This document shows positions 10,285 through 20,494 of a stretch of 64,000 nucleotides of DNA, piece after piece; position 1 is the first letter of the stretch; each line of letters opens with the position of its first letter. The DNA lies in contig JAVGWX010000002.1 in assembly GCA_036924085.1 (NCBI GenBank), positions 154,776,571 through 154,840,570 of the forward strand, written 5' to 3'. The notes under the pieces are model-generated. The model was given only the letters and a program-made list of their open reading frames with translations, had not been told where the DNA came from and did not search any database. The translations under genes were made by a program, and so were the position numbers. Origin of the DNA: Ariolimax columbianus. Taxonomy: Eukaryota; Mollusca; Gastropoda; Stylommatophora; Arionidae.

Positions 10285-10590
10285 GCTTCAGAACGTCATG
10301 TTCCAATGTCTACCATGTCTCGTTAGAACGTCATGTTCCAATGTCTACCATGTCTCGTTAGAACGTCATGTTACAATGTCTACCATGTCTCGTTAGAACG
10401 TTGTCCCAATATGTTCATATTACCATGTCTCTCCACAACGGCATGCCTCAATATGTTCATATTACCATGTCTCTCCACAACGGCATGCCTCAATATGTTC
10501 ATATTGCCATGTCTCTCCACAACGGCATGCCTCAATATGTTCATATTACCATGTCTCTTATCAAAGGCATGCCCCAATGTGTTCACCACA
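10285..10590. repeat. Mixed 35-bp and 42-bp minisatellite
   Basis: The left part consists of 35-bp units around CCATGTCTCGTTAGAACGTC. The right part switches to 42-bp units containing CCATGTCTCTCCACAACGGC and CAATATGTTCATATT. The two unit types share ACCATGTCTC and the AATGT/AATATGTT element, so one probably derives from the other. The open frames on both strands are translations of the array. Confidence 0.88.
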
Positions 10591-10659
10591 TTATAGTGTT
10601 TTAACTAAGAGATAATGCGTTATTCTATTTTTAAAAAAAAATAGAAAACTCAAAACAGT

Positions 10660-10830
10660 GGGAACATTTCATCCGTCCCATGGTCTCGAGGGAGGAGAGA
10701 TACGCGCATATCCTATCTGAGACGAACTCGGAGGTTCCATGTACGCTGTACACGTAAAGTACACTTGGCAGGTGAACATAAAAAAAAGCAGATTTGCTGG
10801 CCGTAAAGGTCACTAAATTTCTTCCAAATA
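10660..10830 (+). mobile_element. tRNA-derived SINE body fragment
   Basis: Contains the blocks CATGGTCTCGAGGGAG, CCTATCTGAGACGAACTCGG and GTACGCTGTACACGTAAAG. These correspond in order to GTGGTCTCTTGGGAG, CCTGTCGGAGACAGACG and GTACATGATGTGCACGTAAAG in the SINE at 13615-13785. No clear tRNA head is present. Confidence 0.55.
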
Positions 10831-10858
10831 GTGTCCTTCATGACGGCTAAAATACGAC

Positions 10859-10882
10859 CCCCCCCCCCACCCCCCCCCCCCC
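10859..10882. repeat. Poly-C tract
   Basis: Run of C interrupted by one or two A. Low complexity; it may be a slippage hotspot and an assembly risk. Confidence 0.9.
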
Positions 10883-11421
10883 GAATTCCCAACTGTTCAA
10901 TCCCCTATCTTCATACTCGATTGCAGATACATATCAAAAAGGACCTCTACCAGCTGTTTTCATGCGCACGCCGTGTGCGTGAGGTCGGGTCTTGGTCAGC
11001 ATGATCCAACTGACCTTGAATCTAATTTTAGCACCTACTCTGGTGATTTCTAGCCAATAATCTGAAAGTTAGAGACGAAATTCAACCAAATACGGGTAAA
11101 CACCTGGAGTAATTACAATAGGACTCTCGTAGGCAGATGCCTCGTCATTTAATTAGTGACGCGCATGAAAGAATAGCCGTATCATCGAACTGCCCTTGCG
11201 AGTTACTGAATCAGCTTGGATTGACATTTGTGGGCACAACAGTCGATCAATATCGTCGTCTGCTCTCGCTGCTGATCGTCCCTCAACAGAATACCCTCAA
11301 AGCCAGGTTAAACATAAGAGGGACATTGTTTCCTTCAGAGCGACACGGGAACGGTGTGTATGACGCTAGCAAAATCACTACTGCCACTGAAACCGCAGAG
11401 CAAACAAATGTATTCAGACTT

Positions 11422-11600
11422 CCCTAAAAGCTGATGAGGGTAAACCAAATGGAGTGTTGGACATAAGCTCGGAGATATGGCCCTAAAAGCTGATGAGGGT
11501 AAACCAAATGCAGTGTTGGACCTATGCTCGGAGATTTGGACCTAAAAGCTGACGAGGGTAAACCAAATGGAGTGCTGGACCTATGCTCGGAGATCTGGAC
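11422..11600. repeat. 59-bp minisatellite, 3 copies
   Basis: Three consecutive units starting at 11422, 11481 and about 11540 share CCTAAAAGCTGAYGAGGGTA, GTTGGACNTANGCTCGGAGA and TNTGG. Only a few substitutions separate them. Confidence 0.9.
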
Positions 11601-11739
11601 CAGCAGGCAAATGAGGATGACACTCTCCTCTCTTGTACCAACAAAAATAATACAACTGACTGCTCCTTTATCACGCCCCTTATTACCTTCCTTTGCAACC
11701 TGACCTCCCATAAAGTATTGACAGTCGACAAAGCACTGA

Positions 11740-12400
11740 TATCGGGGATGAGTTGCCGACGGATATTATTTTTGTAGTTTAGTGTGAGGTAGCAGATGAG
11801 TTCCCTGCCACACTGTCCTGTCACAGCAGCTTCGTCTCCTCGTTGGTCATGTTGTCAACAATGTCTAGACGTGACGACCAGTTCTCTGGATAAAGGTTGC
11901 TGTGGTGGGCAGTTCTTCAAAGCTCACAACCAGCATGTAAGTCTTGGATGTTCGGCTGTATGTAGCACTTGTCCGCACACACACACACATAGGTTATTGA
12001 GCCAATTTGATTCTGTGTAGATGGCTACCCAGTTTATGTTTTGTTCTCAGGCAGAACAGAATCACCTGCTACACTTGGTGAAGGAAGTGACAGTTGTCTC
12101 TAGTTTGGTGACATGTCTTTATAGCCTGAATAAGGGTCTTCGTTTTATGGAAGGTATTTGTGTTTGTTATTTTTGTTTTAGTGCTGCTCCCTCTTTTAGT
12201 AACTTGTCTGACCTCTTTTGTTTCCTGGTCTACTACAGTGTGGTGCCATCCACTTAGTAGTACCCTTCTTTTGTCTTGTAGTTCACTTAAGGCTCTTTTA
12301 AGCTCTGACAATTCGACAGGGCTTACAGAAGAATTGATATTGCATTTGTAATAAATGCAACCTGCTGACATTCGCTTATTGTGTTGTTCACTATTTCTGG
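11740..12400 (-). pseudogene. I-type LINE RNase H and C-terminal relic
   Basis: Minus-strand translation gives ELKRALSELQDKRRVLLS (about 12240-12300). After a frameshift comes MAPHCSRPGNK, a decayed version of the RNase H WVPxHCxxPGN motif, then KTLIQAIKTCHQTRDNCH, QVILFCLRTKHKLGSHLHRI and a CVCGQ...AEH zinc-knuckle remnant. Order and spacing match the C-terminal half of the LINE at 4895-7702 (REQVVVFRLRTGHNRLRYHL...CPCG...TEHLLQNC), but the sequence is a different family. Stops and indels interrupt every frame. Confidence 0.72.
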
Positions 12401-12559
12401 AGCTATGATTGGTATCCGTACTTCCGTCGAGTAACATATAGTTAGGAGACATCTTTCAAAATGAAGCGATAAAATAGGATGCTGAAAATGTCGTAAACAG
12501 CGAAGAAAACAAATAGAAACATTCTGTAATCACTGAGTATAACAGAAAACTGGCGTATA

Positions 12560-12810
12560 AGCAACTTCATAAGGAAAAACCGAAGATATTTAAGTCATAT
12601 GAAAAGGCACACTGGCATGGAGAGGTTGATATTGAAAGCGGGGAAAAGGGCGACCCAGAAGAATTTAGTATCATGATATTAATGAACAGTTTGAAGATGT
12701 CCTTGCATGACGCGGTCGAACGCGCGCGAAACCGTCAAGCGTTCAATGCTGCCGTAACAGAGACTGCGCTCTGGAATAAATGTCATAAGATGGTAGACAT
12801 CGGGGCTTGG
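12560..12810 (+). pseudogene. LINE C-terminal relic
   Basis: Plus-strand translation gives RYFSHMKRHTGMERLILKAG and, after a shift, MSLHDAVERARNRQAFNAAV. This matches the usual LINE C-terminus of the form GHxxRRxGMERxxLEGKxxGxRxRGRP...DAVxxARDRxxFRxAV. The frame that begins at 12673 is only its open segment and not a gene. Confidence 0.65.
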
Positions 12811-12954
12811 ACACAGTATCTTTGCCAAGAGAGACCGCCGCTCTATCTGATCTGCAAACTTAGATGCTCTCCGTGAACTAAGGGCATCATTAAAGTGAAT
12901 ACCTAATTAATCTAAACGAGTAAAATGGTAACGGATACAGAATGTAAAAAGGTA

Positions 12955-13030
12955 AAACGAGTCTCACACCAGACACTGCTGTCGGGGACGAAGTGTTAGA
13001 GACTTCATTGTACCATGCCTCAGCTATTTT
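12955..13030 (-). mobile_element. SINE 3'-end fragment
   Basis: Minus strand: AGCTGAGGCATGGTACAATG, then AAGTCTCTAACACTTCGTCCCCGACAGCAGTGTCTGGTGTGAGAC. Same family as the copies at 4300-4425 and 17955-18320. Confidence 0.6.
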
Positions 13031-13610
13031 ATTAAGTGCAGTGGGCAGTTTTCTTCCTCATTACCTTTCCTTCCCTAATTATACATTTTCTCATTAACGT
13101 CGCCTCCTGGGAGCAGGCTGCTCCGGACCGCTCAGCATGTGTCCCAAGTACAGTAAAGTTTTTCGCGCTCAGATTAGAATGTTCAGTCATATACAGTCAC
13201 ATCTCTGACATTTTCGCCATCTTCACTTGCAATGGACAACAATTGTTAACCGTAATTCAGGTACCCAGTTGGGCTGACAGGAGCGTGTGAATAACATTCA
13301 TGAACCCTGCTGCGAGAAACTAACTCTCTAACTCTGTGCTTCTATGAACCTAACCAAGGCTCACCTCCCTCAGTAGGCCTCCTCACCAAGGCACCCCTCC
13401 CTCCGTAGGCTTCCTGGTATCACAAAACCTACAACAATCCGCCATCAGAGAAACATGCCAATACAACAGTACCCTGTACGAGTAGCTTCAAACAACAAGA
13501 TTCAGAAATATAATAAAAACAACTTCCTCCTCTACAAAAGGGCTACGCCATTGGTCGTTTCTTCCTGAACTTGCAGAGAGAAGTAGGTGCTTGCCTCTAG
13601 AGAAAGAGTT
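13031..13610. other. No recognisable gene
   Basis: Contains a frame of 84 codons at 13036-13290 with no recognisable domain. A short imperfect duplication near 13350-13410 (CTCACCTCCCTCAGTAGGC... versus CACCCCTCCCTCCGTAGGC) is the only structure visible. Confidence 0.35.
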
Positions 13611-13614
13611 AATG

Positions 13615-13785
13615 TAAGAACGAAAGAGTGGGTATTCAAACCCCGCAAGCTTCAAGTGGCCCGTGGTCTCTTGGGAGATGACATCGTGTGTCTAGTCCTG
13701 TCGGAGACAGACGATAAATTGGACGGCTCTGTGTACATGATGTGCACGTAAAGAACCCTTAACAGCAGGACAGAACTAGCTGTTG
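13615..13785 (+). mobile_element. tRNA-derived SINE
   Basis: A B-box-like GGTATTCAAACCCC (about 13631) is followed by GTGGTCTCTTGGGAGATGAC, TCCTGTCGGAGACAGACGAT and GTACATGATGTGCACGTAAAGAACCC. The tail runs into CAGCAGGACAGAACTAGCTGTTGGGTGACG, where the 36-bp array begins. The array therefore starts exactly at the SINE 3' end. The A box is not clear. Confidence 0.6.
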
Positions 13786-14232
13786 GGTGACGACGTGAAG
13801 TCTATCAATGGTCGCATATTGGATGACGACATCAAGTCTATCAATGACCGCCTGTTGGGTGACGACATGAAGTCTATCAATGACCGCCTGTTGGATGACG
13901 ACGTGAAGTCTATCAATGACCGCCTGTTGGATGACGACGTGAAGTCTATCAATGGCCGCCTATTGGATGACGACGTCAAGTCTATCAATGACCGCCTGTT
14001 GGGTGACGACATGAAGTCTATCAATGACCGCCTGTTGGATGACGACGTGAAGTCTATCAATGACCGCCTGTTGGATGACGACGTCAAGTCTATCAATGAC
14101 CGCCTGTCGGATGACGACGTCAAGTCTATCAATGACCGCCTGTTGGATGACGACGTCAAGTCTATCAATGACCGCCTGTTGGATGACGACATGAAGTCTA
14201 TCAATGACCGCCTGTTGGATGACGACATTGTA
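13783..14232. repeat. 36-bp minisatellite, 12-13 copies, coding-compatible on both strands
   Basis: The unit is TTGGATGACGACGTGAAGTC followed by TATCAATGACCGCCTG. Because 36 is divisible by three, the plus frame reads a regular 12-residue repeat, LLDDDVKSINDR, and the minus frame reads SLIDFTSSSNRR. Both are open through the whole array and into short unique ends. There is no signal peptide or splice context; I read it as a non-coding array next to a SINE. Confidence 0.92.
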
Positions 14233-14274
14233 AGAGATGCATCAGTCAATCACAGACAAATAATAATGTTCGCT

Positions 14275-15465
14275 TAGGTGAGCCAGTTGTGTTGATCGAC
14301 CACTGTCATGGCCACGTCGCTAGGCCTCATGCAGAGGTGAAGGGGAGTCTGCCAGCTGTCGGAGCCACGAGATTGTAGGTAGGAGTGGAGAGGGGTGGGC
14401 GGGACAACCCCCTGCACCTCCAGCTGGTTGGTGGGTATTTCTAATATCCGGATATGAAGCCGTACCACCTTGTGGATTCGTGGTCAGTGTGTTGACCGAG
14501 GTCCCTGCGTACTGGATGAGGAGAGCAGAGAACTACGCGTTGCCATTGACGGAGGCCGCGATGAGTATGTTCTGGTCTGGTGTTTGTATCTGGCGTTCTG
14601 TATGCATCCTCTCCTACCTCTGGATGTTGTACTTCCTTGGGTCAGCTTGACACTTCTGAGTATACGGAGACGTGAAACCTCCAGCGGCAGGAGTGATGCG
14701 GGAAGCGTAATCAGTACGAGGATCAGTATTTCACAGACCCTTTTAAAATCAAACGAGGGTAAAAAGAACTGCGGCACATGAGAAGACTGAGCAGGAATGT
14801 TTTCAACCAACGAGCTACAGGAAATAGCACCCACAATCTTCGCGATTTACTTAGAGAGACTGAGCACCTACGGGTATGCCCAGAGTGCAGTGAAGTAAAT
14901 TCTGAACAACAGAACGTCTCGCCACTGGACCAATGTGGCACAGGATCACTAGAGAGCGCGGCTAATCGTTCTCACTTAAATATAATTAAAGCGCAAGTCA
15001 CACAGTTGTCAGAATCTGGATGATTGCAAACATCTCTTTATCCTATCTCTTTCGCAATCATCGTTTGCTATGGGCAACTGGTTTGTGTGCGTGTTCTACT
15101 TGGGAATGCAACAGCCTCTTCATCAAACGCTGGTAATTCTACCATGGCTGTCTCAAACACTTTTCTCATAACAATCCTCATTATATTGCTCATTGACGTA
15201 TAATGGGAAACCCATGGTAATATTGATCCCCCGATTGATTTCAGTCATAGAGCTGACTCATGCTATCGTTATTCAAATACATTCTCCTATGTTTACAGAT
15301 TTTGTGTCATTTGTGTATGTGCTGCTCTTTGATAGCAGTTCATCGTTAATATAGCCAGGTCTAATTCGTTCATTTATTTAACTAATCTTGAGGAAGAATA
15401 AATGAGTCGAAGATGTGGTATGTGACTTCATCAACATATGTCTTTGTTGCGTGATTCGTGTTAAA
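14275..15465. other. No recognisable gene
   Basis: Several overlapping frames of 60-116 codons on both strands (for example 14470-14781, 14484-14834 and 14778-15023), none with a recognisable domain. GC content is somewhat higher near 14280-14720 than in the surroundings, so degraded transposon coding sequence is possible but not demonstrable by eye. Confidence 0.3.
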
Positions 15466-15469
15466 CAGC

Positions 15470-15735
15470 CAGAGGTAATGGCAAACACAGATCTGTTGCG
15501 GAAAGAACAATGCAGCAAACAATACAGGAGGGAACTATGGGTACACATTGGGAATGGACAGGATGCACTCTTAGAACAAGCCGATCTGGACAGCATTATC
15601 AGACACGCATTCGAATGGAACTCACAGGGAAAGAGATGGATGGGAAGGCCAAGAAACACCTGGCAAAGAACGATCAAAGAGGAAGCCTGTTCATTCGGAG
15701 TCTCGTGGGCGGAACAAGAAGACAGAGTAGAATAG
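15470..15735 (+). pseudogene. LINE C-terminal relic (RTE/L1-like)
   Basis: TDLLRK near 15487 is followed, in another frame, by ADLDSIIRHAFEWNSQGKRW, then MGRPRNTWQRTIKEE and SWAEQEDRVE. This is the family pattern ITRxALEWNPQGKRxxGRPxxTWRR...WxExxxxAQDR. One or more frameshifts separate the blocks. The stop at 15733 directly abuts the 39-bp array. Confidence 0.75.
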
Positions 15736-16925
15736 GAACAGTGAGAGCCTGTTGGGGCTTTATGTTCTATGTAGTAACAGTGAGGACCTGTTGTGGCTTT
15801 ATGTTCTATGTAGGAACAGTGAGAGCCTAGTAGGAACAGTGAGAGCCTGTTGGGACTTTATGTTCAATGGAGGAACAGTGATGACCTGTTGTGGCTTTAA
15901 GTTCCATGTAGGCACAGTGAGAGCCTATTGGGGCTTTATGTTCCATGTAGGAACAGTGAGAGCCTGTTGGGGCTTTATGTTCCATGTAGGAGCAGTGAGA
16001 GCATGTTGGAGCTTTATGTTTCATGTAGGAACAGTGAAAGCCTGTTGGGGCTTTATGTTCCATGTAGGAACAGTGAGAATCTGTTGGGGCTTTATGTTCC
16101 ATGTAGGAACAGACAGTGAGAATCTGTTGGGGCTTTATGTTCCATGTAGGAACAGACAGTGAGAATCTGTTGGGGCTTTATGTTCCATGTAGGAACAGAC
16201 AGTTGGAACATGTTGGGGCTTTATGTTCCATGTAGGAACAGACAGTGAGAACATGTTGGGGCTTTATGTTCCACGTAGGAACAGACAGTGAGAACATGTT
16301 AGTGCTTCATGTTCCATGTAGGAACAGACAGTGAGAATCTGTTGGAGCTTTATGTTCCATGTAGGAACAGTGAGAACATGTTGGGGCTTTATGTTCCATG
16401 TAGAAACAGTAAGAGCCTGTTGAGGCTTTATGTTGCATGTAGGAACAGTGAGAACATGTTGGGGCTTTATGTTCCAAATAGGAACAGTAAGAATCTGTTG
16501 GGGCTTCATGTTACATGTAGGAACAGTGAGAACCTGTTAGTGATTCGTGTTCCATGTAGGAACAGACAGTGAGAACCTGTTGGGGCTTTATGTTCCACGT
16601 AGGAACAGACAGTGAGAACATGTTAGTGCTTCATGTTCCATGTAGGAACAGACAGTGAGAATCTGTTGGGGCTTTATGTTCCATGTAGGAACAGTGAGAA
16701 CATGTTGGGGCTTTATGTTCCATGTAGAAACAGTAAGAGCCTGTTGAGGCTTTATGTTGCATGTAGGAACAGTGAGAACATGTTGGGGCTTTATGTTCCA
16801 AATAGGAACAGTAAGAATCTGTTGGGGCTTCATGTTACATGTAGGAACAGTGAGAACCTGTTAGTGATTCGTGTTCCATGTAGGAACAGACAGTGAGAAC
16901 CTGTTGGGGCTTTATGTTCCATGCG
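15733..16925. repeat. 39-bp minisatellite with a 324-bp higher-order duplication
   Basis: The unit is GTTGGGGCTTTATGTTCCAT followed by GTAGGAACAGTGAGAGCCT; some units carry an extra ACAG (ACAGACAGTGAG). The block at about 16265-16590 is repeated almost exactly at about 16589-16914. The shared private variants (AGTAAGAGCCTGTTGAGG, TTCCAAATAGG, TTAGTGATTCGTG) recur at an offset of 324 bp. Confidence 0.93.
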
Positions 16926-16929
16926 GAAT

Positions 16930-17695
16930 CAGGCGGATTAATGCTGATGATAATGTGGTGGTACTGACTATATCAAATGATAAGAACAAAAACATGGGCA
17001 AGGATGACTCAGATATCGTATCACAAGAGAAAAATCAAACAAAACCCCATCATGAACAAAGACAACACCAACGCAAAATGTAATTTGTGTTATCTTTGTC
17101 CCCGAGGACATTCTTTTGGTCGTGACGTTTATATTGATGTCCTGACCAAGTATCGGAACAATACTTTTGTCTACGTTTTTATACTTTTCATTAATCTGCT
17201 CACATTCTATTTCATGTTTATTATGAACTGACAACGTTGGACTGTAGACGTTCATTTTAGATGAGGCAGTCAAGACGTAACCTCCATATTTCTGTATGTA
17301 TAGAATATGCCTCGTTACGGTAATTTATTGACAAATTTGATCAGCAATATACATTCTATATATTCTTTCACTCAGCGGAAGCGTAGGGCCATCACTACAA
17401 CTGTTCCCTTTATAGAAAGCCTGTATCCCATCAATTGCAATAGTGGTTGCACCAGCTAAGCCTTAACATGATGTCGCATGCACATCCCTCATTAGTTTAC
17501 AATATACAATATACTTGAAAACTTACAGTGATTCTTGTTACTCCATAAACACTCGCGTGATGCTCGATTCTCAATCAATCAAAACCTGTCTGGCCCCTTG
17601 TGGAGCATAGGCAAGAACAAATGTATTACAAGTCATATAAAGTGGACCTGTCTGTATCCGTTGAAAGTTTTGTGGCTCAAGTTTGAGTAATCGCA
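16930..17695. other. No recognisable gene
   Basis: Overlapping short frames near 16968-17273 on both strands with no domain. AT-rich, with no arrays. Confidence 0.4.
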
Positions 17696-17699
17696 CCCA

Positions 17700-17930
17700 T
17701 GCCCACCCACCAATGAATCAACTCTTTCAACATGCCTGGCAGGTTACAATGCTATTATTCTTTGCCCCATTGGTCCAGGTAACGCTGGGGCGATGCCTCA
17801 TTCTACCCAGGTGTAAATGGGTAAGTGACTTAGGCAAGCCAAATGGTCACTAAACATTGAAACAATCTGAGATAGCACAATTAATTCTCTACCACGTTAT
17901 CCACGACGACAGTGTCGGTTCAGAATCCCC
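17700..17930 (+). mobile_element. SINE copy, diverged
   Basis: Contains TCATTCTACCCAGGTGTAAATGGGTAAGTGAC, AAGCCAAATGGTC, GATAGCACAATTAATTCTCT and ACCACGTTATCCACGACGACAGTGTC. These blocks are collinear with the clearer copy at 17955-18215 (TCTACCCAGATG...GTAAATGGGTACCTGAC...ACACATTATCCATGACAACAGT). The head region is not interpretable. Confidence 0.6.
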
Positions 17931-17954
17931 AGCAGTTACATTTTTTTTTACCTA

Positions 17955-18215
17955 GCATATGTTAGCTGATCGTCCGACTAGCGTACTGATTGAGCTGTCG
18001 CTTTTCAAGCAAAGGTACGGGGTTCAACTCCCGCTACCGGTACGATTCAGTCTACCCAGATGTTCATTTGTAAATGGGTACCTGACCTACGGTTAGGAAA
18101 GAAAAACGGCGAGGAAGGGAACTGGCCACCTCACCTGATACAAGCTGAGGCTTAGTACAATGCTGTCTCTAACACATTATCCATGACAACAGTTTCTGCT
18201 ATGGAACTTATTTTT
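17955..18215 (+). mobile_element. tRNA-derived SINE, best-preserved copy of its family
   Basis: tRNA-like head: an A-box-like segment near 17968-17995 (CGTCCGACTAGCGTACTGAT) and a B-box GGGGTTCAACTCCCGC at 18018-18033. The body has TCTACCCAGATG, GTAAATGGGTACCTGAC, GGCGAGGAAGGGAACTGG, CCACCTCACCTGATACAAGC and TGTCTCTAACACATTATCC. Family members: 17700-17930, 18238-18320, 19925-20115, 55925-56110, and minus-strand fragments at 4300-4425 and 12955-13030. The missing acceptor stem and the long body exclude a functional tRNA. Confidence 0.72.
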
Positions 18216-18237
18216 ATAATTCAACTTTGGTTTGTCG

Positions 18238-18320
18238 TAGATCACTTGATAACCAAGCTGTGGCCTCGCATAATGAAGTCTCAAACACTTCATCCCAGAC
18301 TGCAGTGTCTGCTATTCGTC
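18238..18320 (+). mobile_element. SINE 3'-end fragment
   Basis: GATAACCAAGCTGTGGCCTC, AATGAAGTCTCAAACACTTC and ATCCCAGACTGCAGTGTCTGC repeat the 3' body of the copy ending about 25 bp upstream. Three SINE segments of one family thus lie head to tail within about 620 bp. Confidence 0.6.
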
Positions 18321-18324
18321 TACC

Positions 18325-19330
18325 TTTATCTTTATGGGAACTAAACCAATTTAGGATCAAAACACAGTAAAACGCACACCAACTAAAAACATTTCTGGTA
18401 CAAAAGCACAACGGCATTTTACGCATTCCATGCTTTGGTGGAGGGATAGCTGCAGTGGTGGTCATATGCTTCAGCTGGATCAAAAAATACACAAATAACA
18501 CTTACCTGAACTGTGCAGGTAGTATACTGTCTACCTCCATGTTTTCCCTGTACCAGGTAAACGCAGCGCTAGTTAACCCTCTTGTGCCGTCTGCATGACT
18601 GCGATGTCGACGCATCACCCGCGGTCCTTTGCCGGTCTTGCTGGCAGTTTTGGCGTTGATTCCCGCCTCCCGAATCCCTGGAAATGAATCCAGGGGCATA
18701 GCTAGTTGTCGAGGTATCTCCAAATGTGTGTCTCTTGGTTGCTTTGAAGGGTGGGTGTTCTTTGAGAAATATGAAAGGAACTGTTAAGTCAGTTTGCCCT
18801 CAGACGAGAATAGCAATAAGTGATACATGTCGTTACGGTTGACGAGGTAGGTAATTGTTAGTTGTTGAAAGTCAGGGTCATCCAGGCGAGTGAATTGTAG
18901 GTTAGAACACATCCTGTCAGTTGAAGAACGTCACATGTGAGATATACGTGTCCCCGTACTACTCGGTTAACGTAGAGATGTATAGAACAATGGGGTTTTT
19001 ATACTATAATGCCGAAGGTAAATTAGAGCAGAGGCGGGCCTAAATGTTTAGGGCCCCGAAGCAGTAACTGTTCTGAAGAGCCCCTTCGAAACCATGGCTT
19101 GCCAACCGTTATTATCTCCTTCTTGGATTAGCGCCATGAAGCTTAAGCTTCATTAGTTTCAGAGAATATCCGCCCTTGAATACGAGTGTACGATTGCCAC
19201 GACAAGTGTGCTCGTGACACCAAGTCCATCTTCTTCCAGTTCTTCGTTCATCCAGATATGCACGTTTTCGACCTCTATTCTCTCTCAGCCAAGCTGGCCA
19301 GCACTTGGAGGCGGGATAAGCTCTTGATGA
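18325..19330. other. No recognisable gene
   Basis: Frames at 18214-18501, 18502-18723 and 19112-19342 (all minus) have no recognisable domain. No repeats are evident. Confidence 0.35.
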
Positions 19331-19334
19331 GCTC

Positions 19335-19915
19335 TGATTCACTGACCCTGACAGTCCAGATATGAATCACTAGTTGCTGTCAGCTCATTCACTGACCCTG
19401 ACAGTCCAGATATGAATCACTAGTCAGCTCACTCACTGACAGTACATATATGAATCGCTAGCTGCTGTCAGCTCATTCACTAACAGTACATATATGAATC
19501 GCTAGCTGCTGTCAGCTCATTCACTGACCCTGACAGTACATATATGAATCACTAGCTGCTGTCAGCTCATTCACTGACCCTGACAGTACATATATGAATC
19601 ACTAGCTGCTGTCAGCTCATTCACTGACCCTGACAGTACATACATGAATTGCTAGCTGCTGTCAGCTCATTCACTGACCCTGACAGTACATATATGAATC
19701 ACTAGTTGCTGTCAGCTCATTCACTGACCCTGACAGTACATATATAAATCACTAGTTGTCAGCTCATTCACTGACCCTGACAGTACATATATGAATCGCT
19801 AGCTGCTGTCAGCTCATTCACTGACCCTGACAGTCCAGATATTAATCGCTAGCTGTCAGCTCATTCACTGACCCTGACAGTACATATATGAATCACTAGC
19901 TGCTAGTCAACTCAT
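19335..19915. repeat. 50-bp minisatellite, about 11 copies
   Basis: The unit is TCACTGACCCTGACAGTACA followed by TATATGAATCACTAGCTGCT and GTCAGCTCAT. Some units lack CTGACC or GCT. CTAGC/GCTAG and TGACAG/CTGTCA give each unit short self-complementary stretches. Confidence 0.93.
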
Positions 19916-19924
19916 TCACTGCGT

Positions 19925-20115
19925 CTTAGCGCATATACCAGGTTCGACTGCCGCTATTGACACGACTCGGTTGAATAAGCTGTAAATGGGTACCTAACTT
20001 ACACATAATACAGAGAAAGGCAGTGAGGAAGTGAACTGAACACCTCTGCTTCACAAACAAGCTGTGATCTAGCACATTGAAGTTCTAACACTTCATCCAT
20101 GACGAGTGAGTGCTA
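19925..20115 (+). mobile_element. tRNA-derived SINE, diverged
   Basis: B-box-like CAGGTTCGACTGCCGC at 19938-19953, then GTAAATGGGTACCTAACTTA, GCAGTGAGGAAGTGAACTG, CACAAACAAGCTGTGATCTA and GAAGTTCTAACACTTCATCC. These are collinear with 18000-18200. It starts directly at the end of the 50-bp array. Confidence 0.65.
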
Positions 20116-20247
20116 CGGGGGTTTTCGTTTGACCTGCATGTTTGCATCCAACCTGCTGACGTGCAGATATCACGTGCTGCGATCTACCTGTCTTTTCTTC
20201 TCGTCATAGTACCAGATTACACTTGTATATTTTTAACAGTGACAGGT

Positions 20248-20470
20248 TTGACGTCTAGAAATTAACATGGTTGACGTCTAGAGATTAACATGGTTGACGT
20301 CTAGAGATTAACATGGTTGAGGTCTAGCATTTGACAGAATTGTCTAGAGATTGACAGGTTTAACGCCTAGAGATTGACAAGACAGGCTTGACGTCTAGCG
20401 TTTGACATGGTTGACATTTAGCATTTGATAGAGTAGTCTAGAGATTGGCATAGTTGACGTCTAGAGATGG
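20248..20470. repeat. 23-bp minisatellite, about 9 copies, degenerate
   Basis: The unit is about GACGTCTAGAGATTAACATG followed by GTT. Later units are altered to GCATTTGACA and CTAGAGATTGACA forms. Confidence 0.85.
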
Positions 20471-20494
20471 GCGTAATGATGAAACAGCTACCTA

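Noticed and set aside
13776..14277. Acidic 12-residue repeat protein (plus) and Ser-rich repeat protein (minus)
   Set aside because: Both strands are open over the same 36-bp array, which begins at a SINE 3' end; no promoter, signal peptide or splice context.
18000..18035. tRNA gene around GGGGTTCAACTCCCGC
   Set aside because: B box only within a repeated SINE body; no cloverleaf could be drawn.
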